Shown here: positions 18,870 through 28,195 of the stretch, piece by piece
Layout: every line of letters begins with the position of its first letter
Position numbering within the stretch: position 1 is the stretch's first letter
DNA from: Spirochaetae bacterium HGW-Spirochaetae-2
Lineage (GTDB): Bacteria; Spirochaetota; Spirochaetia; Sphaerochaetales; Sphaerochaetaceae
Length of the DNA: 64,000 bases
Direction of reading: 5' to 3'
NCBI GenBank assembly: GCA_002839355.1
Contig: PGXW01000001.1
Coordinates: 124,001-188,000, forward strand
Translations under genes and position numbers: made by a program
The notes under the pieces: generated by a model
Told to the model about the DNA's origin: nothing
What the model saw: the letters and a program-made list of their open reading frames with translations, nothing else
The model's database searches: none

Positions 18870-19923
18870 AAAAAACGAACAGAAGAAGCGGATAACGATA
18901 AACGATATCGCCCGAATCTCGGGATATTCGAAGACTGCGGTATCTTTCGCTTTCAACGACCCTTCTCGGATTTCGGTCAAGGCTTGCCAGACAATACGGA
19001 AAGTGGCCGAGGACCTCGGGTATTATCCCGATCCGCTCGCACGCAACTTTTCCCTCCAGCGTCACGGGAGCATCGGATTCCTACTGCCTCAGGATATCCA
19101 TTATTCGTTCCAGAACCCGTATATCATGCAGGTGGTGGAAGGTATCGGATCGGTTTGCCAGAAATACGGCAACACATTGACTCTGATACCTCCCTTGAAC
19201 GAGAGCGTGGTGGATGCTGTGAGAAGTGCGGCTGTGGACGGATTGATCACCCAGGGCATGGGTGTTGAAATGGAAATCGTTGACTCCATCCGCAAACGCA
19301 AGATACCGTTTGTCACCATCGATGGCATACCCTCACCCGATATGCCTTCGGTGAATATCGATGACCGTCAGGCCGCATTCGAAATCATGGATCTGGTACT
19401 TGCGACCGGACACCGCTCGATCGCTATCGTGGGTTTGTCGAAGGTTTCCTATGAAAAGAATACTACCGACAGCATCCAGAACAAACGTCTGGAAGGGTAT
19501 CTTGCTGCAATGGAACCCTACGGCTTGGACTTTTCCTGCTCGGGTATCGATACCTATACGTGCGAATGCACCATCGATGAGGGAAGACAGATCGCGCGAC
19601 TGCTAATCGGTTCGGGAAACCTCCCGACGTGCGTGGTAACGATGAGCGATATCGTAGCCATAGGGTGCATGCTCGAATTCTCCGACCAGGGTCTGCGGAT
19701 TCCGCAGGATATTTCTGTGGTCGGATTCGACAATATCCAGGAAGCTTCATTCATTATCCCTGCATTGACAACCATCGACCAACCGGCATCGGAAAAGGGG
19801 CGCCGCGCGGCGGAAATGCTGTTCAGCATGATAAAGGGAACCTATGCAGCGGAAAAGCATCTGTTTATCCCCTATCGTCTGGTGAAGAGAGAATCGCTGG
19901 GAGTTCCCAAGGAAACACCATGA
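18862..19923 (+). CDS. LacI-family transcriptional regulator of the glucan locus
   Basis: 353 residues. A LacI helix-turn-helix and hinge occupy about residues 10-60 (ITINDIARISGYSKTAVSFAF, then GYYPDPLARNF), followed by a periplasmic-binding-protein-like sugar sensor domain (GFLLPQD, VVGFDNIQEASF, LTTIDQP). It overlaps the amylosucrase-like gene by 8 bases and the glucanotransferase gene by 4 (ATGA), so it is made from the operon it probably controls. Predicted target is the AAACCGGTTT palindrome at 13476. Its effector is unknown. Confidence 0.88.
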   Translation: MDEKNEQKKRITINDIARISGYSKTAVSFAFNDPSRISVKACQTIRKVAEDLGYYPDPLARNFSLQRHGSIGFLLPQDIHYSFQNPYIMQVVEGIGSVCQKYGNTLTLIPPLNESVVDAVRSAAVDGLITQGMGVEMEIVDSIRKRKIPFVTIDGIPSPDMPSVNIDDRQAAFEIMDLVLATGHRSIAIVGLSKVSYEKNTTDSIQNKRLEGYLAAMEPYGLDFSCSGIDTYTCECTIDEGRQIARLLIGSGNLPTCVVTMSDIVAIGCMLEFSDQGLRIPQDISVVGFDNIQEASFIIPALTTIDQPASEKGRRAAEMLFSMIKGTYAAEKHLFIPYRLVKRESLGVPKETP

Positions 19924-21470
19924 GGTCGAAACTACCACGTCACAGCGGTGTCCTCCTCCATATCAGTTCTCTTCCCACTCCTTTTGGAATCGGTGATTTG
20001 GGAACCGAGGCCTACGCATTTGCCGACAAGCTCGCCTCCAGTGGTTTCGACCACTGGCAAATCCTACCGCTTGGTCCTACCGGGTACGGGAACAGTCCGT
20101 ATGCAAGCCGGTCCACTTTCGCCGGCAATGAACTGTTCATCGATGTGCGGACATTGGTCCAATCGGGGTTGCTGGCCGATGCCGACATTGCCTCCCCTCC
20201 TCCATTTCCCACCGATCGCGTCGACTATGATGCTGTACTGGCATGGAAGCTTCCCTTGGTGAAACGGGCCGCGCTCCGATTCTTGGAACAAACGGACCAC
20301 ACGGATACAACCTACGGCTTCCGGTTGTTCTGCGATTCGGAACGCTACTGGTTGGATGACTACGCGCTCTTCATGACCTTGTACGAGCACTATCAAGATG
20401 CCCGTTGGTTTTCCCACTGGCAACCGGACCATGGCCACCGAACACATGCACAGGGCTCGGCATATGTGGCTGCACATGCACAGGAAGTCGAAGTCTGGAA
20501 AGTCATGCAATTCTTTTTCCACCAGCAGTGGCTGGACTTTCGGCGGCATGTGAACCATCTGGGTATCAAACTGATCGGAGACCTGCCGATATTCGTCGCT
20601 GCGGATAGTGTCGATACGTGGAGCAATCTCGAATTGTTCAAGACCGATGCGGAGGGCAATTTCGCCGCGCAATCGGGTGTGCCTCCGGATTTTTTCAGTG
20701 CGACCGGACAACTGTGGGGAAATCCGGTGTATGATTGGAATGCCTGTGCGCGTACAGGATACCGTTGGTGGATACAACGTATCTCACGTGCCCTACACTA
20801 TACCGATATCCTCCGGATCGACCACTTCAGGGGATTCGACGCCTATTGGGAAGTACCTGCGGGCCAAACGACCGCAGAACACGGCACCTGGATCCAAGCT
20901 CCCGGACAAGATTTTTTCGCAACCCTTCGACGAGTCCTGGGCGAAGTACCGATAATCGCGGAAGACCTTGGCGTCATGACTCCCGCAGTGGAACTGCTCC
21001 GCGATACGAACGGGTTTCCCGGCATGAAGATCTGCCAGTTCGGGTTCTCCTTGGATCCGCTTGGGGATTTGGATTCCCATGACGAGTTTCTTCCGCACAA
21101 TTATGGGTACGGATGTGTCGCGTATACGGGAACACACGACAACGACACTACCTTGGGATGGTTCAAGTCTATCGATCCGCAACTCCAATCCGAAACATGC
21201 CGGTACCTCCACTGCCAGCCTTCGGAAATCGTCGTTTCCATGATTCGTGCGGTAATCGCTTCACACGCCCAATATGTGGTTATCCCGGTACAGGATATCT
21301 TCAACCTGGACAGCAAGGCACGGATGAACACCCCCTCGACCTGTGGTCCGGAAAATTGGATTTGGCGTCTGACGGACACACAGTTCCGTCTGTTTCCATC
21401 TGAAGAGCTGCATGTGCTCCTGAAAACCTATGGCAGGATACCTCCGGTAGTTTTGCCGGTCCATGTATAA
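19920..21470 (+). CDS. malQ: 4-alpha-glucanotransferase (amylomaltase, GH77)
   Basis: 516 residues. Disproportionates malto-oligosaccharides in the cytosol. The start (ATG 19920) overlaps the LacI stop as ATGA. The N-terminus HSGVLLHISSLPTPFGIGDLG is the MalQ signature. Catalytic segments: LRIDHFRGFDAYWEVP with the nucleophile Asp, IIAEDLGVM with the acid/base Glu and TGTHDNDTTLGW with the stabilising Asp. Last gene of the alpha-glucan operon; no clear hairpin terminator follows its stop. Confidence 0.95.
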   Translation: MRSKLPRHSGVLLHISSLPTPFGIGDLGTEAYAFADKLASSGFDHWQILPLGPTGYGNSPYASRSTFAGNELFIDVRTLVQSGLLADADIASPPPFPTDRVDYDAVLAWKLPLVKRAALRFLEQTDHTDTTYGFRLFCDSERYWLDDYALFMTLYEHYQDARWFSHWQPDHGHRTHAQGSAYVAAHAQEVEVWKVMQFFFHQQWLDFRRHVNHLGIKLIGDLPIFVAADSVDTWSNLELFKTDAEGNFAAQSGVPPDFFSATGQLWGNPVYDWNACARTGYRWWIQRISRALHYTDILRIDHFRGFDAYWEVPAGQTTAEHGTWIQAPGQDFFATLRRVLGEVPIIAEDLGVMTPAVELLRDTNGFPGMKICQFGFSLDPLGDLDSHDEFLPHNYGYGCVAYTGTHDNDTTLGWFKSIDPQLQSETCRYLHCQPSEIVVSMIRAVIASHAQYVVIPVQDIFNLDSKARMNTPSTCGPENWIWRLTDTQFRLFPSEELHVLLKTYGRIPPVVLPVHV

Positions 21471-21488
21471 AAAATCATCTTTAGGAAC

Positions 21489-21517
21489 TTGACACGGAAA
21501 GACGATGCGCATATTCT
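21489..21517 (+). promoter_or_regulatory. Promoter of the metal P-type ATPase gene
   Basis: TTGACA (21489-21494), 17-base spacer, TATTCT (21512-21517), ending 44 bases before the ATG. A perfect -35 box and good spacing make it one of the clearest promoters in the window. Confidence 0.7.
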
Positions 21518-21518
21518 T

Positions 21519-21548
21519 TATATGAATATTCAATCATATATGAATATT
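21519..21548 (+). promoter_or_regulatory. Candidate ArsR/SmtB-type metal-responsive operator
   Basis: Two copies of TATATGAATATT (21519-21530 and 21537-21548), 18 bases apart, so on similar faces of the helix. The first also contains the perfect palindrome TGAATATTCA (21523-21532). AT-rich TGAA/TTCA sites just downstream of -10 are typical for ArsR-family metal sensors. No ArsR gene lies next to it, so the regulator would act from elsewhere. Confidence 0.5.
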
Positions 21549-21561
21549 TAAAGGGGAAAGC

Positions 21562-23676
21562 ATGTCCGTGCAACAAAAATACAGGATCAACGGTGTCGAT
21601 TGCTCGGTTTGTGCCGTTCGGATCCAAGATGCGATAGCAGCACTCGATGGAGTCGGATCGGCACAGATAGACCTGTTGAACAACAAGATGGAAATCGTTA
21701 CCGATCATGCGATCGACAGGGACTTGGATGAACTGATAGCCGATACGGTCCGGAAGGCCGAACCGGGGGCAACGCTCCATAGCCTTGATGCATCGATATC
21801 GACCGGCTCCGAGTCGTTGGAGAAGAAGAACCGGCTTCAAGCGCTCATTGTTCCTTCACGCATCGTATTGTCGCTTGCTTCCCTCTTGTCAGCGCTCTCC
21901 ACTTCAAATCCTTTTGCCCTTGGGTTCTTCCTGCTGTCCTATCTGTTCGCCGGATACGACGTCGTGTATCGGGCAATCCGCAATATGGTGCGTGGCAACC
22001 TGTTCGATGAGAACTTCCTCATGACTATCGCGACGGTCGGGGCATTTGCCATAGGTGAATATGCCGAAGCAGTCGCAGTCATGGCTTTTTACCAAGTGGG
22101 TGAATACTTTCAGGATCTTGCGGTCTCACGTTCGCGTGCTTCCATCTCAAAACTGATGGATATCAAACCTGTTTCAGCAACAGTGATTCGAAATGGTGCG
22201 CAATTCACCCTTGCACCGGAGGAACTAGTTGTCGGAGACACATTGTTGGTCCGTCCAGGGGAAAAGATTCCTGTAGATGCGATCGTGCTGTCGGGGTCAT
22301 CGAGTCTCGATACGAAAGCGCTTACCGGAGAATCGCTTCCGCGGAATGTCGGGCCGGGCGATGCCTTGATCAGCGGCTGTGTAAACGGTTCTGGGGTTCT
22401 GCATGCCCGGGCCACCAACAGATACATCGATTCCACTGTCGCAACCATCCTCCGTCTCGTCGAGGAATCCGGATTGCGGAAAGCAAAGACAGAACGGTTC
22501 ATAACACGATTCGCCAAGTACTATACGCCGATCGTCGTACTGCTTGCCGCAATGATAGCGATACTGCCTCCCCTTTTCGGTCCCGATCCCTTCTCGATGT
22601 GGTTGTACCGGGCTCTGGTATTCCTGGTGATCTCATGTCCGTGTGCGTTGGTCATTTCTGTGCCGCTTGGATTCTTTGGTGGTATCGGTGGGCTGGCCAA
22701 AATGGGAGTATTGGTGAAAGGCGGCAACTATATCCAGGCTCTGGCACGTACCGGAACCATCGTATTCGACAAGACCGGCACTCTCACGCATGGTCGCTTC
22801 TCGGTTACGCATGTCGATATCCGCCCAGGGACGTCGTACGATGCACAAGAAATCCTCATGCTTGCATCTGCGGTGGAAACCCATTCGACCCATCCGATCG
22901 CAAAGGCGATTTCTGAAGCGTGTACGGACACTGTCACGGCCGCCGAGAATATCCAGGAGGTTCCCGGTAGGGGAATCAGCGGAAGCAGGCAAGGCAAGAC
23001 CATACGTGTCGGTACCGAAGTCTACCTGCGTGATGTTGTGGCAGATCCGTTCGATTTCCCCACCTCCAGTGCCGGTCCTTCGGTAGTGGTCGCGGTGGAT
23101 GATACGGTGGTCGGGCGCATCCGGTTGGCCGATACGACAAAGCGGGAAGCGATACCTATGGTGGGATCCCTGAAAAAGCTGGGGATTGTAGATCTGGTGA
23201 TGCTTTCCGGTGACACCGACAGTTCTGTCTCGCATACTGCCAACGAGCTGGGAATCGGTGAATTCTACGGCCAGTTGTTGCCACAGGACAAGATAGCCCG
23301 CATGGAACAGCTCCTAGAAAAAAAGCAATCCAACTCCACGGTAGTGTTTGTTGGCGATGGAGTCAACGATGCTCCGGTACTTGCGCGTGCCGATGTCGGC
23401 ATCTCCATGGGGGCTATGGGCAGCGATGCTGCTGTAGAAGCTTCCGATATCGTGATAATGACGGATGACCTCTCCCGCATTCCCGCTGCTATCGGCCATG
23501 CGAGGAAGACGGTTACGATTGTTACGCAAAACATTGTATTCGCCCTAGCGGTAAAAGGTGTGGTGATGGCCCTGGGTGCTGCGGGAATCGCCACCATGTG
23601 GCTAGCGGTTTTCGCCGATACAGGGGTTGCCCTGCTTGCGGTCCTCAACTCCTTGCGTGCATTGAAACACGATTGA
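21562..23676 (+). CDS. Heavy-metal P1B-type ATPase (Zn/Cd/Pb exporter-like)
   Basis: 704 residues. One N-terminal HMA domain with the metal pair Cys14 and Cys17 (GVDCSVC), then the P1B core: actuator loop with LTGESLP, transmembrane CPC motif in ISCPCALVIS, phosphorylation motif DKTGT, HP motif (STHPIAKAI) and hinge VGDGVNDAP. The CPC plus lysine-bearing segment of the ZntA/CadA class fits export of divalent Zn, Cd or Pb rather than copper. Located in the inner membrane. Regulated by the operator at 21519 if that site is real. Confidence 0.9.
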   Translation: MSVQQKYRINGVDCSVCAVRIQDAIAALDGVGSAQIDLLNNKMEIVTDHAIDRDLDELIADTVRKAEPGATLHSLDASISTGSESLEKKNRLQALIVPSRIVLSLASLLSALSTSNPFALGFFLLSYLFAGYDVVYRAIRNMVRGNLFDENFLMTIATVGAFAIGEYAEAVAVMAFYQVGEYFQDLAVSRSRASISKLMDIKPVSATVIRNGAQFTLAPEELVVGDTLLVRPGEKIPVDAIVLSGSSSLDTKALTGESLPRNVGPGDALISGCVNGSGVLHARATNRYIDSTVATILRLVEESGLRKAKTERFITRFAKYYTPIVVLLAAMIAILPPLFGPDPFSMWLYRALVFLVISCPCALVISVPLGFFGGIGGLAKMGVLVKGGNYIQALARTGTIVFDKTGTLTHGRFSVTHVDIRPGTSYDAQEILMLASAVETHSTHPIAKAISEACTDTVTAAENIQEVPGRGISGSRQGKTIRVGTEVYLRDVVADPFDFPTSSAGPSVVVAVDDTVVGRIRLADTTKREAIPMVGSLKKLGIVDLVMLSGDTDSSVSHTANELGIGEFYGQLLPQDKIARMEQLLEKKQSNSTVVFVGDGVNDAPVLARADVGISMGAMGSDAAVEASDIVIMTDDLSRIPAAIGHARKTVTIVTQNIVFALAVKGVVMALGAAGIATMWLAVFADTGVALLAVLNSLRALKHD

Positions 23677-23738
23677 TCGACATCCGTCTTTATTCAATAC
23701 CTCTTTTATGTTACTATTTTTACTAGGAAACTGATATT

Positions 23739-23767
23739 TTGACTCTGAATGAACAAACAAGGATAAT
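23739..23767 (+). promoter_or_regulatory. Possible promoter of the first EF-G gene
   Basis: TTGACT (23739-23744), 17 bases, GATAAT (23762-23767). The -10 box ends only 5 bases before the ATG at 23773, so a start about 7 bases downstream would give a leaderless mRNA. Either this is a leaderless transcript or the match is chance and the true promoter is further upstream. Confidence 0.3.
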
Positions 23768-23772
23768 TAGTA

Positions 23773-25800
23773 ATGGACGACACGCTCATACGAAACATAG
23801 GAATCATGGCCCATATCGATGCTGGAAAGACGACAACCACCGAAAGGATCCTGTTCTATACAGGCGAGAACCATCGGATCGGTGAGGTCGACGATGGCGA
23901 AGCCTCGATGGATTTCATGGAACAGGAGCAGGATCGTGGAATTACCATATCCTCCGCTGCGACCACCTGTTTTTGGAAAGAGCACAAGATCAATATCATC
24001 GATACCCCGGGCCATGTCGACTTTACGGCGGAAGTGGAACGATCGCTACGGGTACTCGATGGTGCGGTTGCCGTTTTGTGTGGAGTCAGTGGTGTTGAGC
24101 CGCAAACCGAAACGGTGTGGCGCCAAGCGGACCATTATAAGGTTCCGCGAATCATATTCGTGAACAAGATGGACAGGCTCGGTGCAGATTTCTATCAGGT
24201 CCTTGAAGAGGTCGAGAAAAAATTCGCAATCCAGACAGTACCGCTGTTCCTTCCTATCGGTGCCGAATCCGATTTTAATGGTATTATCGATATCCTTGGA
24301 AACCGACGTATAGATTTCGAGGTGAACGACAGCGGAAGCAGCATGCTCTTCAGTCCAGTCCCCGCTGAATACGTTGACTTGACCGCCATTTGGTATGAGA
24401 AGGTTATCGACGCGGTGGCTTCCTATTCCGATGAGATCACCGAGAAGTATTTTTCTGGAGAAGTGATTCCACGTGACATGATCATCAAGACACTTCGGAA
24501 AGCGACGATCCAACGGAAACTGATACCGGTATTTGTTGGAGCTTCCCTGAAGAATATCGGAGTGCAGACATTGCTCGATGGGATTGTTGAATTGCTTCCG
24601 TCCCCACTGGATATCCCACCCTTGAAAGGAATCTCGGTCAAACATGGAAATGAAGTGCTGGTGAACCATGATCCCCATGGACAACCGCTGGCTTTGATCT
24701 TCAAGATCCAACATGATCGCGAGGCAGGACCACTTTGTTTTATCCGGGTCTATTCCGGTGTCATCAAGAAAGGCACGGCGATCCTCAATATCACCAAGAA
24801 GAAACGGGAACGTATCAACAGGTTGGTTCGCATGCATGCCAATAGGCCAGAACCGCTCGACCAGCTGGAAGCCGGTGATATTGGAGTGGTAATTGGATTC
24901 AAGAATGCCCAAACCGGAGATACCATCGGTAGTGAGGGTGCTCAGATACTCCTTGAGAACATGGTATTCCCAGAACCTGTCATTTCGGTTGCGATTGAAC
25001 CGAAAACCATGAGCGACCAGGACAAGCTGAAGGCAGCTCTGGGGATATTGACCCAGGAGGACCCGACGTTCACCTGGAAGGAGAATGCGGATACCGGACA
25101 ATTGGTGATTTCGGGGATGGGTGAATTGCATCTCGATGTATTGGTCACCAGATTGACCAAGGAGATGAAGGTTGAAGCCAGGGTCGGGCACCCGCAGGTG
25201 ACGTACCGTGAATCCATCGTACAGGAAGTCACCAAGACCGAAGTGTTCAACAAGATACTGGCAGGGAAGGAACATGCGGCAACCGTAACGTTGACCATTC
25301 GCCCACTGTCCACCGGCAGCGGAGTAAAGTTCACTTCCAAGGTTTCTCCTAAGAATCTTCCCACCGAGATGTTCGAAGCAATCCAACGTGGTATCGAGAA
25401 TTCCATCAAATCGGGTATCCGGTTCGGGTATGAGGTTGTCGATGTTGAAACGGTGCTCGAGTCCGTCACATACAATATCTTGACCGCCTCCACCTTTGCG
25501 TTCGAGGCCGCCGCGGCGCTTTGTTTCGAGTCTGCGGGACGCGACGCTGAACCGGTGTTGTTGGAACCGATCATGCGTGTCGATATCGTGGTACCTTCCC
25601 AGTATGTTGGGGAAGTCATGGGCAGTCTTACAGCCAGGGGAGGCTTGATCAACAGTATGGAAAGCCGATCGACGGCAGACCATATCATTGCCAAAGCCCC
25701 GTTGTCGCAACTGTTCGGTTACTCGACTGTCTTGCGCAGCTCAACCCAGGGAAGAGGAACCTTCACCATGGAATTCTCCCATTTCGCCAGAAAATCGTAA
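23773..25800 (+). CDS. fusA: Translation elongation factor G (spirochaete-type paralogue)
   Basis: 675 residues, all five EF-G domains. GTPase motifs: [11 protein letters not shown] (G1), RGITI (G2), DTPGHVD (G3), NKMD (G4). Domain III/IV marker [11 protein letters not shown] is intact. EF-G moves tRNA-mRNA through the ribosome; in spirochaetes two paralogues split translocation and ribosome recycling (spdEFG1/spdEFG2). This copy is at the short end, which recalls the recycling paralogue, but I cannot decide from sequence alone. A second, more divergent EF-G-like gene follows after 231 bases. Weak AAGG ribosome site. Confidence 0.88.
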   Translation: MDDTLIRNIGIMAHIDAGKTTTTERILFYTGENHRIGEVDDGEASMDFMEQEQDRGITISSAATTCFWKEHKINIIDTPGHVDFTAEVERSLRVLDGAVAVLCGVSGVEPQTETVWRQADHYKVPRIIFVNKMDRLGADFYQVLEEVEKKFAIQTVPLFLPIGAESDFNGIIDILGNRRIDFEVNDSGSSMLFSPVPAEYVDLTAIWYEKVIDAVASYSDEITEKYFSGEVIPRDMIIKTLRKATIQRKLIPVFVGASLKNIGVQTLLDGIVELLPSPLDIPPLKGISVKHGNEVLVNHDPHGQPLALIFKIQHDREAGPLCFIRVYSGVIKKGTAILNITKKKRERINRLVRMHANRPEPLDQLEAGDIGVVIGFKNAQTGDTIGSEGAQILLENMVFPEPVISVAIEPKTMSDQDKLKAALGILTQEDPTFTWKENADTGQLVISGMGELHLDVLVTRLTKEMKVEARVGHPQVTYRESIVQEVTKTEVFNKILAGKEHAATVTLTIRPLSTGSGVKFTSKVSPKNLPTEMFEAIQRGIENSIKSGIRFGYEVVDVETVLESVTYNILTASTFAFEAAAALCFESAGRDAEPVLLEPIMRVDIVVPSQYVGEVMGSLTARGGLINSMESRSTADHIIAKAPLSQLFGYSTVLRSSTQGRGTFTMEFSHFARKS

Positions 25801-25851
25801 TCTGGGACAAATCGCAACCGTATTGACAGATGATCCACACCACTTCGTCCG

Positions 25852-25869
25852 CGGCCGGAATTCCGGCCG
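25852..25869. repeat. Perfect 18-bp palindrome between the EF-G genes
   Basis: CGGCCGGAATTCCGGCCG is a perfect inverted repeat and could form a 7-bp GC-rich hairpin with AATT loop. It starts 52 bases after the first EF-G stop. No T-run follows directly, so it may be a weak terminator or a protein site. Confidence 0.5.
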
Positions 25870-25962
25870 TCGGTTATGTTCCCCGTATCAACCACTTCGA
25901 TATTCCACACACCAAGAATCCCGACAATCACTGCCGAAAAGCCACTACTGTCCACAAATTGT

Positions 25963-25991
25963 TTGACAGATGACCAGTATGGATTTACCAT
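25963..25991 (+). promoter_or_regulatory. Promoter of the second EF-G-like gene
   Basis: TTGACA (25963-25968), 17 bases, TACCAT (25986-25991), 40 bases before the ATG at 26032. The same -10 hexamer appears in the alpha-glucan promoter. It gives the second EF-G gene its own transcription start. Confidence 0.6.
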
Positions 25992-26031
25992 GTTCTTTGA
26001 GTATCTACTGATGCTCTCCATAGGAGGAAAT

Positions 26032-28113
26032 ATGAGCGTATCCAGTACTGACGTAAGGAACATTGCCATCGTAGGCCACAACGGTACCGGGAAAACCTCA
26101 TTATTGGAACAGATGCTGTTTCATAGTGGTGTGATTTCCCGGTCAGAAACAATCGAGTCAGGTAAAACCACGAGCGACTACACCGAGGAAGAGGTTTCCC
26201 GACAAATGTCTGTCCACACCGCAATGGCGAACATTCCGTTTGAAGGCAAGTCGTTGACCTTCCTTGATACCCCTGGGACCGCAGACTTCATCGGAGAAGT
26301 CATCAGCGCATTCCGTTCTTGCGAATCGGCTCTCGTAACCGTAGACGCTCGTGACGGTGCACAGATCGAAACCATAAAGCTGTGGAAGCGGTTGAATGAC
26401 CGCAACAAGCCACGTGCTGTATTCATCAATAAAATAGATCGTGAACGGGCAGACTTCTTTACCACATTCAATAATTTGAAAGAGCAACTTTCCGCTACCT
26501 ATGTACCTATCACCATTCCTATGGGAAGTGGCGAGGACTTCAAGGGAGTGATCAACCTTATAGAGAAAAAGGCATATTTCCATGCGGCGAACAGCAAGGA
26601 GACCGTCGGCGAAATTCCGGAAGAATATTCGTCACTGATGGATGAATACGAATTGCTATTGATCGAGGCGGCGGCAGAAGGAGCCGACGACCTCATTGAA
26701 AAATATTTCGATGTCGGAACATTGGAACCTGACGAAATCCGTCGGGGACTTCGGGAAGGGCTCAACGACAATCGGGTCGTCCCGGTTTTTGCCGGCAGTT
26801 CACTGCTTGGTTCGGGTATTTCCAGTCTTCTGACCTTTATCAAAAACAATTTCCCCAAACCTGTTGGAAAATTGGACTTTATTGTGAAAGCCGACGAGGA
26901 ATCAACCATTGCGATCAGCAACGAAGGCTCGGCATCCGCGTATGTATTCAAGACCACCATCGACCAGTTTTCTGGAAAATTGGGGTATATCAAAGTCGTA
27001 CAGGGCACAATAGCCGGAGATACCGATCTCACAAACCCAGAATTGGGGAAAAAGGAACGACCGGGAAAGATCTACCGCATGGTTGGCAAGAAACTCGTCG
27101 AAGTGGATGCCCTCCAGGCTGGAGATATCGGTGTCATCGCAAAGAGCAGCATTACCTATACGAATGCAACGTTGGTCGGCACCGATTCAGGATATCGTTT
27201 CCTACCATTGAGGTTTCCCCACCCCATCTATTCATTGGCAATCCATGCGGGTGACAAGAAATCCGAAGACAAGATGAACGAATCCTTGCATCGCATCACG
27301 GAAGAAGACCTCACATTCCGCATCGCTTTCAATGAAGAGACGAAGGAATCGACCGTAAGCGGTATGGGTGAACTGCACTTGAACATGATATTGGACAAGG
27401 TGAAGGAAAAACAGAAGATAACGATCCTGACCAAATTGCCTAGGATCGCGTACCGTGAGACCATAACCAAGAAATCGGGAATCGTTGAATATGCGCACAA
27501 GAAGCAATCCGGTGGTCATGGGCAATACGGAAAGGTCCTCATAGAGATCGAACCGCTCGAACGAGGACAGTACTATTCATTCACCAATGCGATCAAGGGC
27601 GGATCGGTCTCCAAAGGATACATGCCGGGTATTGAAAAAGGATTGCAGGATGCGATGCACGAAGGCTTTTTGGCCGATTACCCTTTGGTTGACATTGGAA
27701 TCACCATTGTCGATGGTAAGGAACATCCGGTCGACTCGTCGGAAATGGCATTTAGACTTGCTGCCAAGGGAGCAATGCGCTCTGCAATCGAGAAAGCCGG
27801 GCCCCTCCTTCTCGAACCGTTCATGAAATTGTCCGTATATGTCGAGGACAAGTACCTTGGCGATATCCTCAGCGATTTGAGTGGAAAGCGCGGTCGTGTA
27901 TTGGGCCAGGACGATATGGGAAGTGGTATCCAGATGGTGAAGGCGGAAGTCCCGCAGGCTGAGATGCTCAACTACGCCATCGATCTCAAGTCGATGACCA
28001 GTGGTACCGGTTCCTTCGAAATTGAATTCGACCACTATGAAACGGTCAGCGGCAAGATCGCCGACGATGTCATCAAGGCATCCAAGGCTGCCCGTGAGGA
28101 AGAAAGCAAATGA
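26032..28113 (+). CDS. EF-G-like GTPase with atypical G1 and G2 motifs
   Basis: 693 residues from ATG 26032, which follows AGGAGG; the open frame upstream has no ribosome site. Overall EF-G architecture is kept ([12 protein letters not shown]-terminal KGYMPGIEKGL and the domain V region). G1 reads GHNGTGKTSL instead of AHIDAGKTT, and the switch I signature RGITI is replaced by RQMSVHTAM. G3 DTPGTADF and G4 NKID remain. This matches the EF-G-2 subfamily known from Thermus and mycobacteria, whose job is not settled. It is not the classical translocase. Confidence 0.85.
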   Translation: MSVSSTDVRNIAIVGHNGTGKTSLLEQMLFHSGVISRSETIESGKTTSDYTEEEVSRQMSVHTAMANIPFEGKSLTFLDTPGTADFIGEVISAFRSCESALVTVDARDGAQIETIKLWKRLNDRNKPRAVFINKIDRERADFFTTFNNLKEQLSATYVPITIPMGSGEDFKGVINLIEKKAYFHAANSKETVGEIPEEYSSLMDEYELLLIEAAAEGADDLIEKYFDVGTLEPDEIRRGLREGLNDNRVVPVFAGSSLLGSGISSLLTFIKNNFPKPVGKLDFIVKADEESTIAISNEGSASAYVFKTTIDQFSGKLGYIKVVQGTIAGDTDLTNPELGKKERPGKIYRMVGKKLVEVDALQAGDIGVIAKSSITYTNATLVGTDSGYRFLPLRFPHPIYSLAIHAGDKKSEDKMNESLHRITEEDLTFRIAFNEETKESTVSGMGELHLNMILDKVKEKQKITILTKLPRIAYRETITKKSGIVEYAHKKQSGGHGQYGKVLIEIEPLERGQYYSFTNAIKGGSVSKGYMPGIEKGLQDAMHEGFLADYPLVDIGITIVDGKEHPVDSSEMAFRLAAKGAMRSAIEKAGPLLLEPFMKLSVYVEDKYLGDILSDLSGKRGRVLGQDDMGSGIQMVKAEVPQAEMLNYAIDLKSMTSGTGSFEIEFDHYETVSGKIADDVIKASKAAREEESK

Positions 28114-28116
28114 GAG

Positions 28117-28158
28117 GTATCAATACCCCCCAGGGCAAACCCTGCCAAGCGGGGGATT
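28117..28158 (+). repeat. GTATCAATACCC repeat copy 1 with nested hairpin
   Basis: Beginning 3 bases after the EF-G-like stop, GTATCAATACCC is followed by a nested stem: CAGGG/CCCTG with loop CAAA, enclosed by CCCCC/GGGGG with a CCAAGC bulge, then ATTGAATCA. The same 12-mer recurs at 59135, again just after a stop codon. It resembles the imperfect hairpin ends of IS200/IS605-type elements, but no transposase is near. Confidence 0.45.
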
Positions 28159-28163
28159 GAATC

Positions 28164-28195
28164 AGAGAAGCCGAGGTCACCCTCGGCTTTTCTCT
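28164..28195. terminator. Bidirectional terminator between EF-G-like gene and trmB
   Basis: AGAGAAGCCGAGG pairs with CCTCGGC(TTTT)CTCT around loop TCAC; the GCCGAGG/CCTCGGC core is perfect and is followed by TTTTCTCT. The trmB stop lies inside the right arm, so it can end both convergent transcripts. Confidence 0.75.

Noticed and set aside
19629-19919. Upstream extension of the MalQ frame inside the LacI gene
   Set aside because: The MalQ family start is at 19920, in an ATGA overlap with the LacI stop; the extension is a shadow of the LacI frame.
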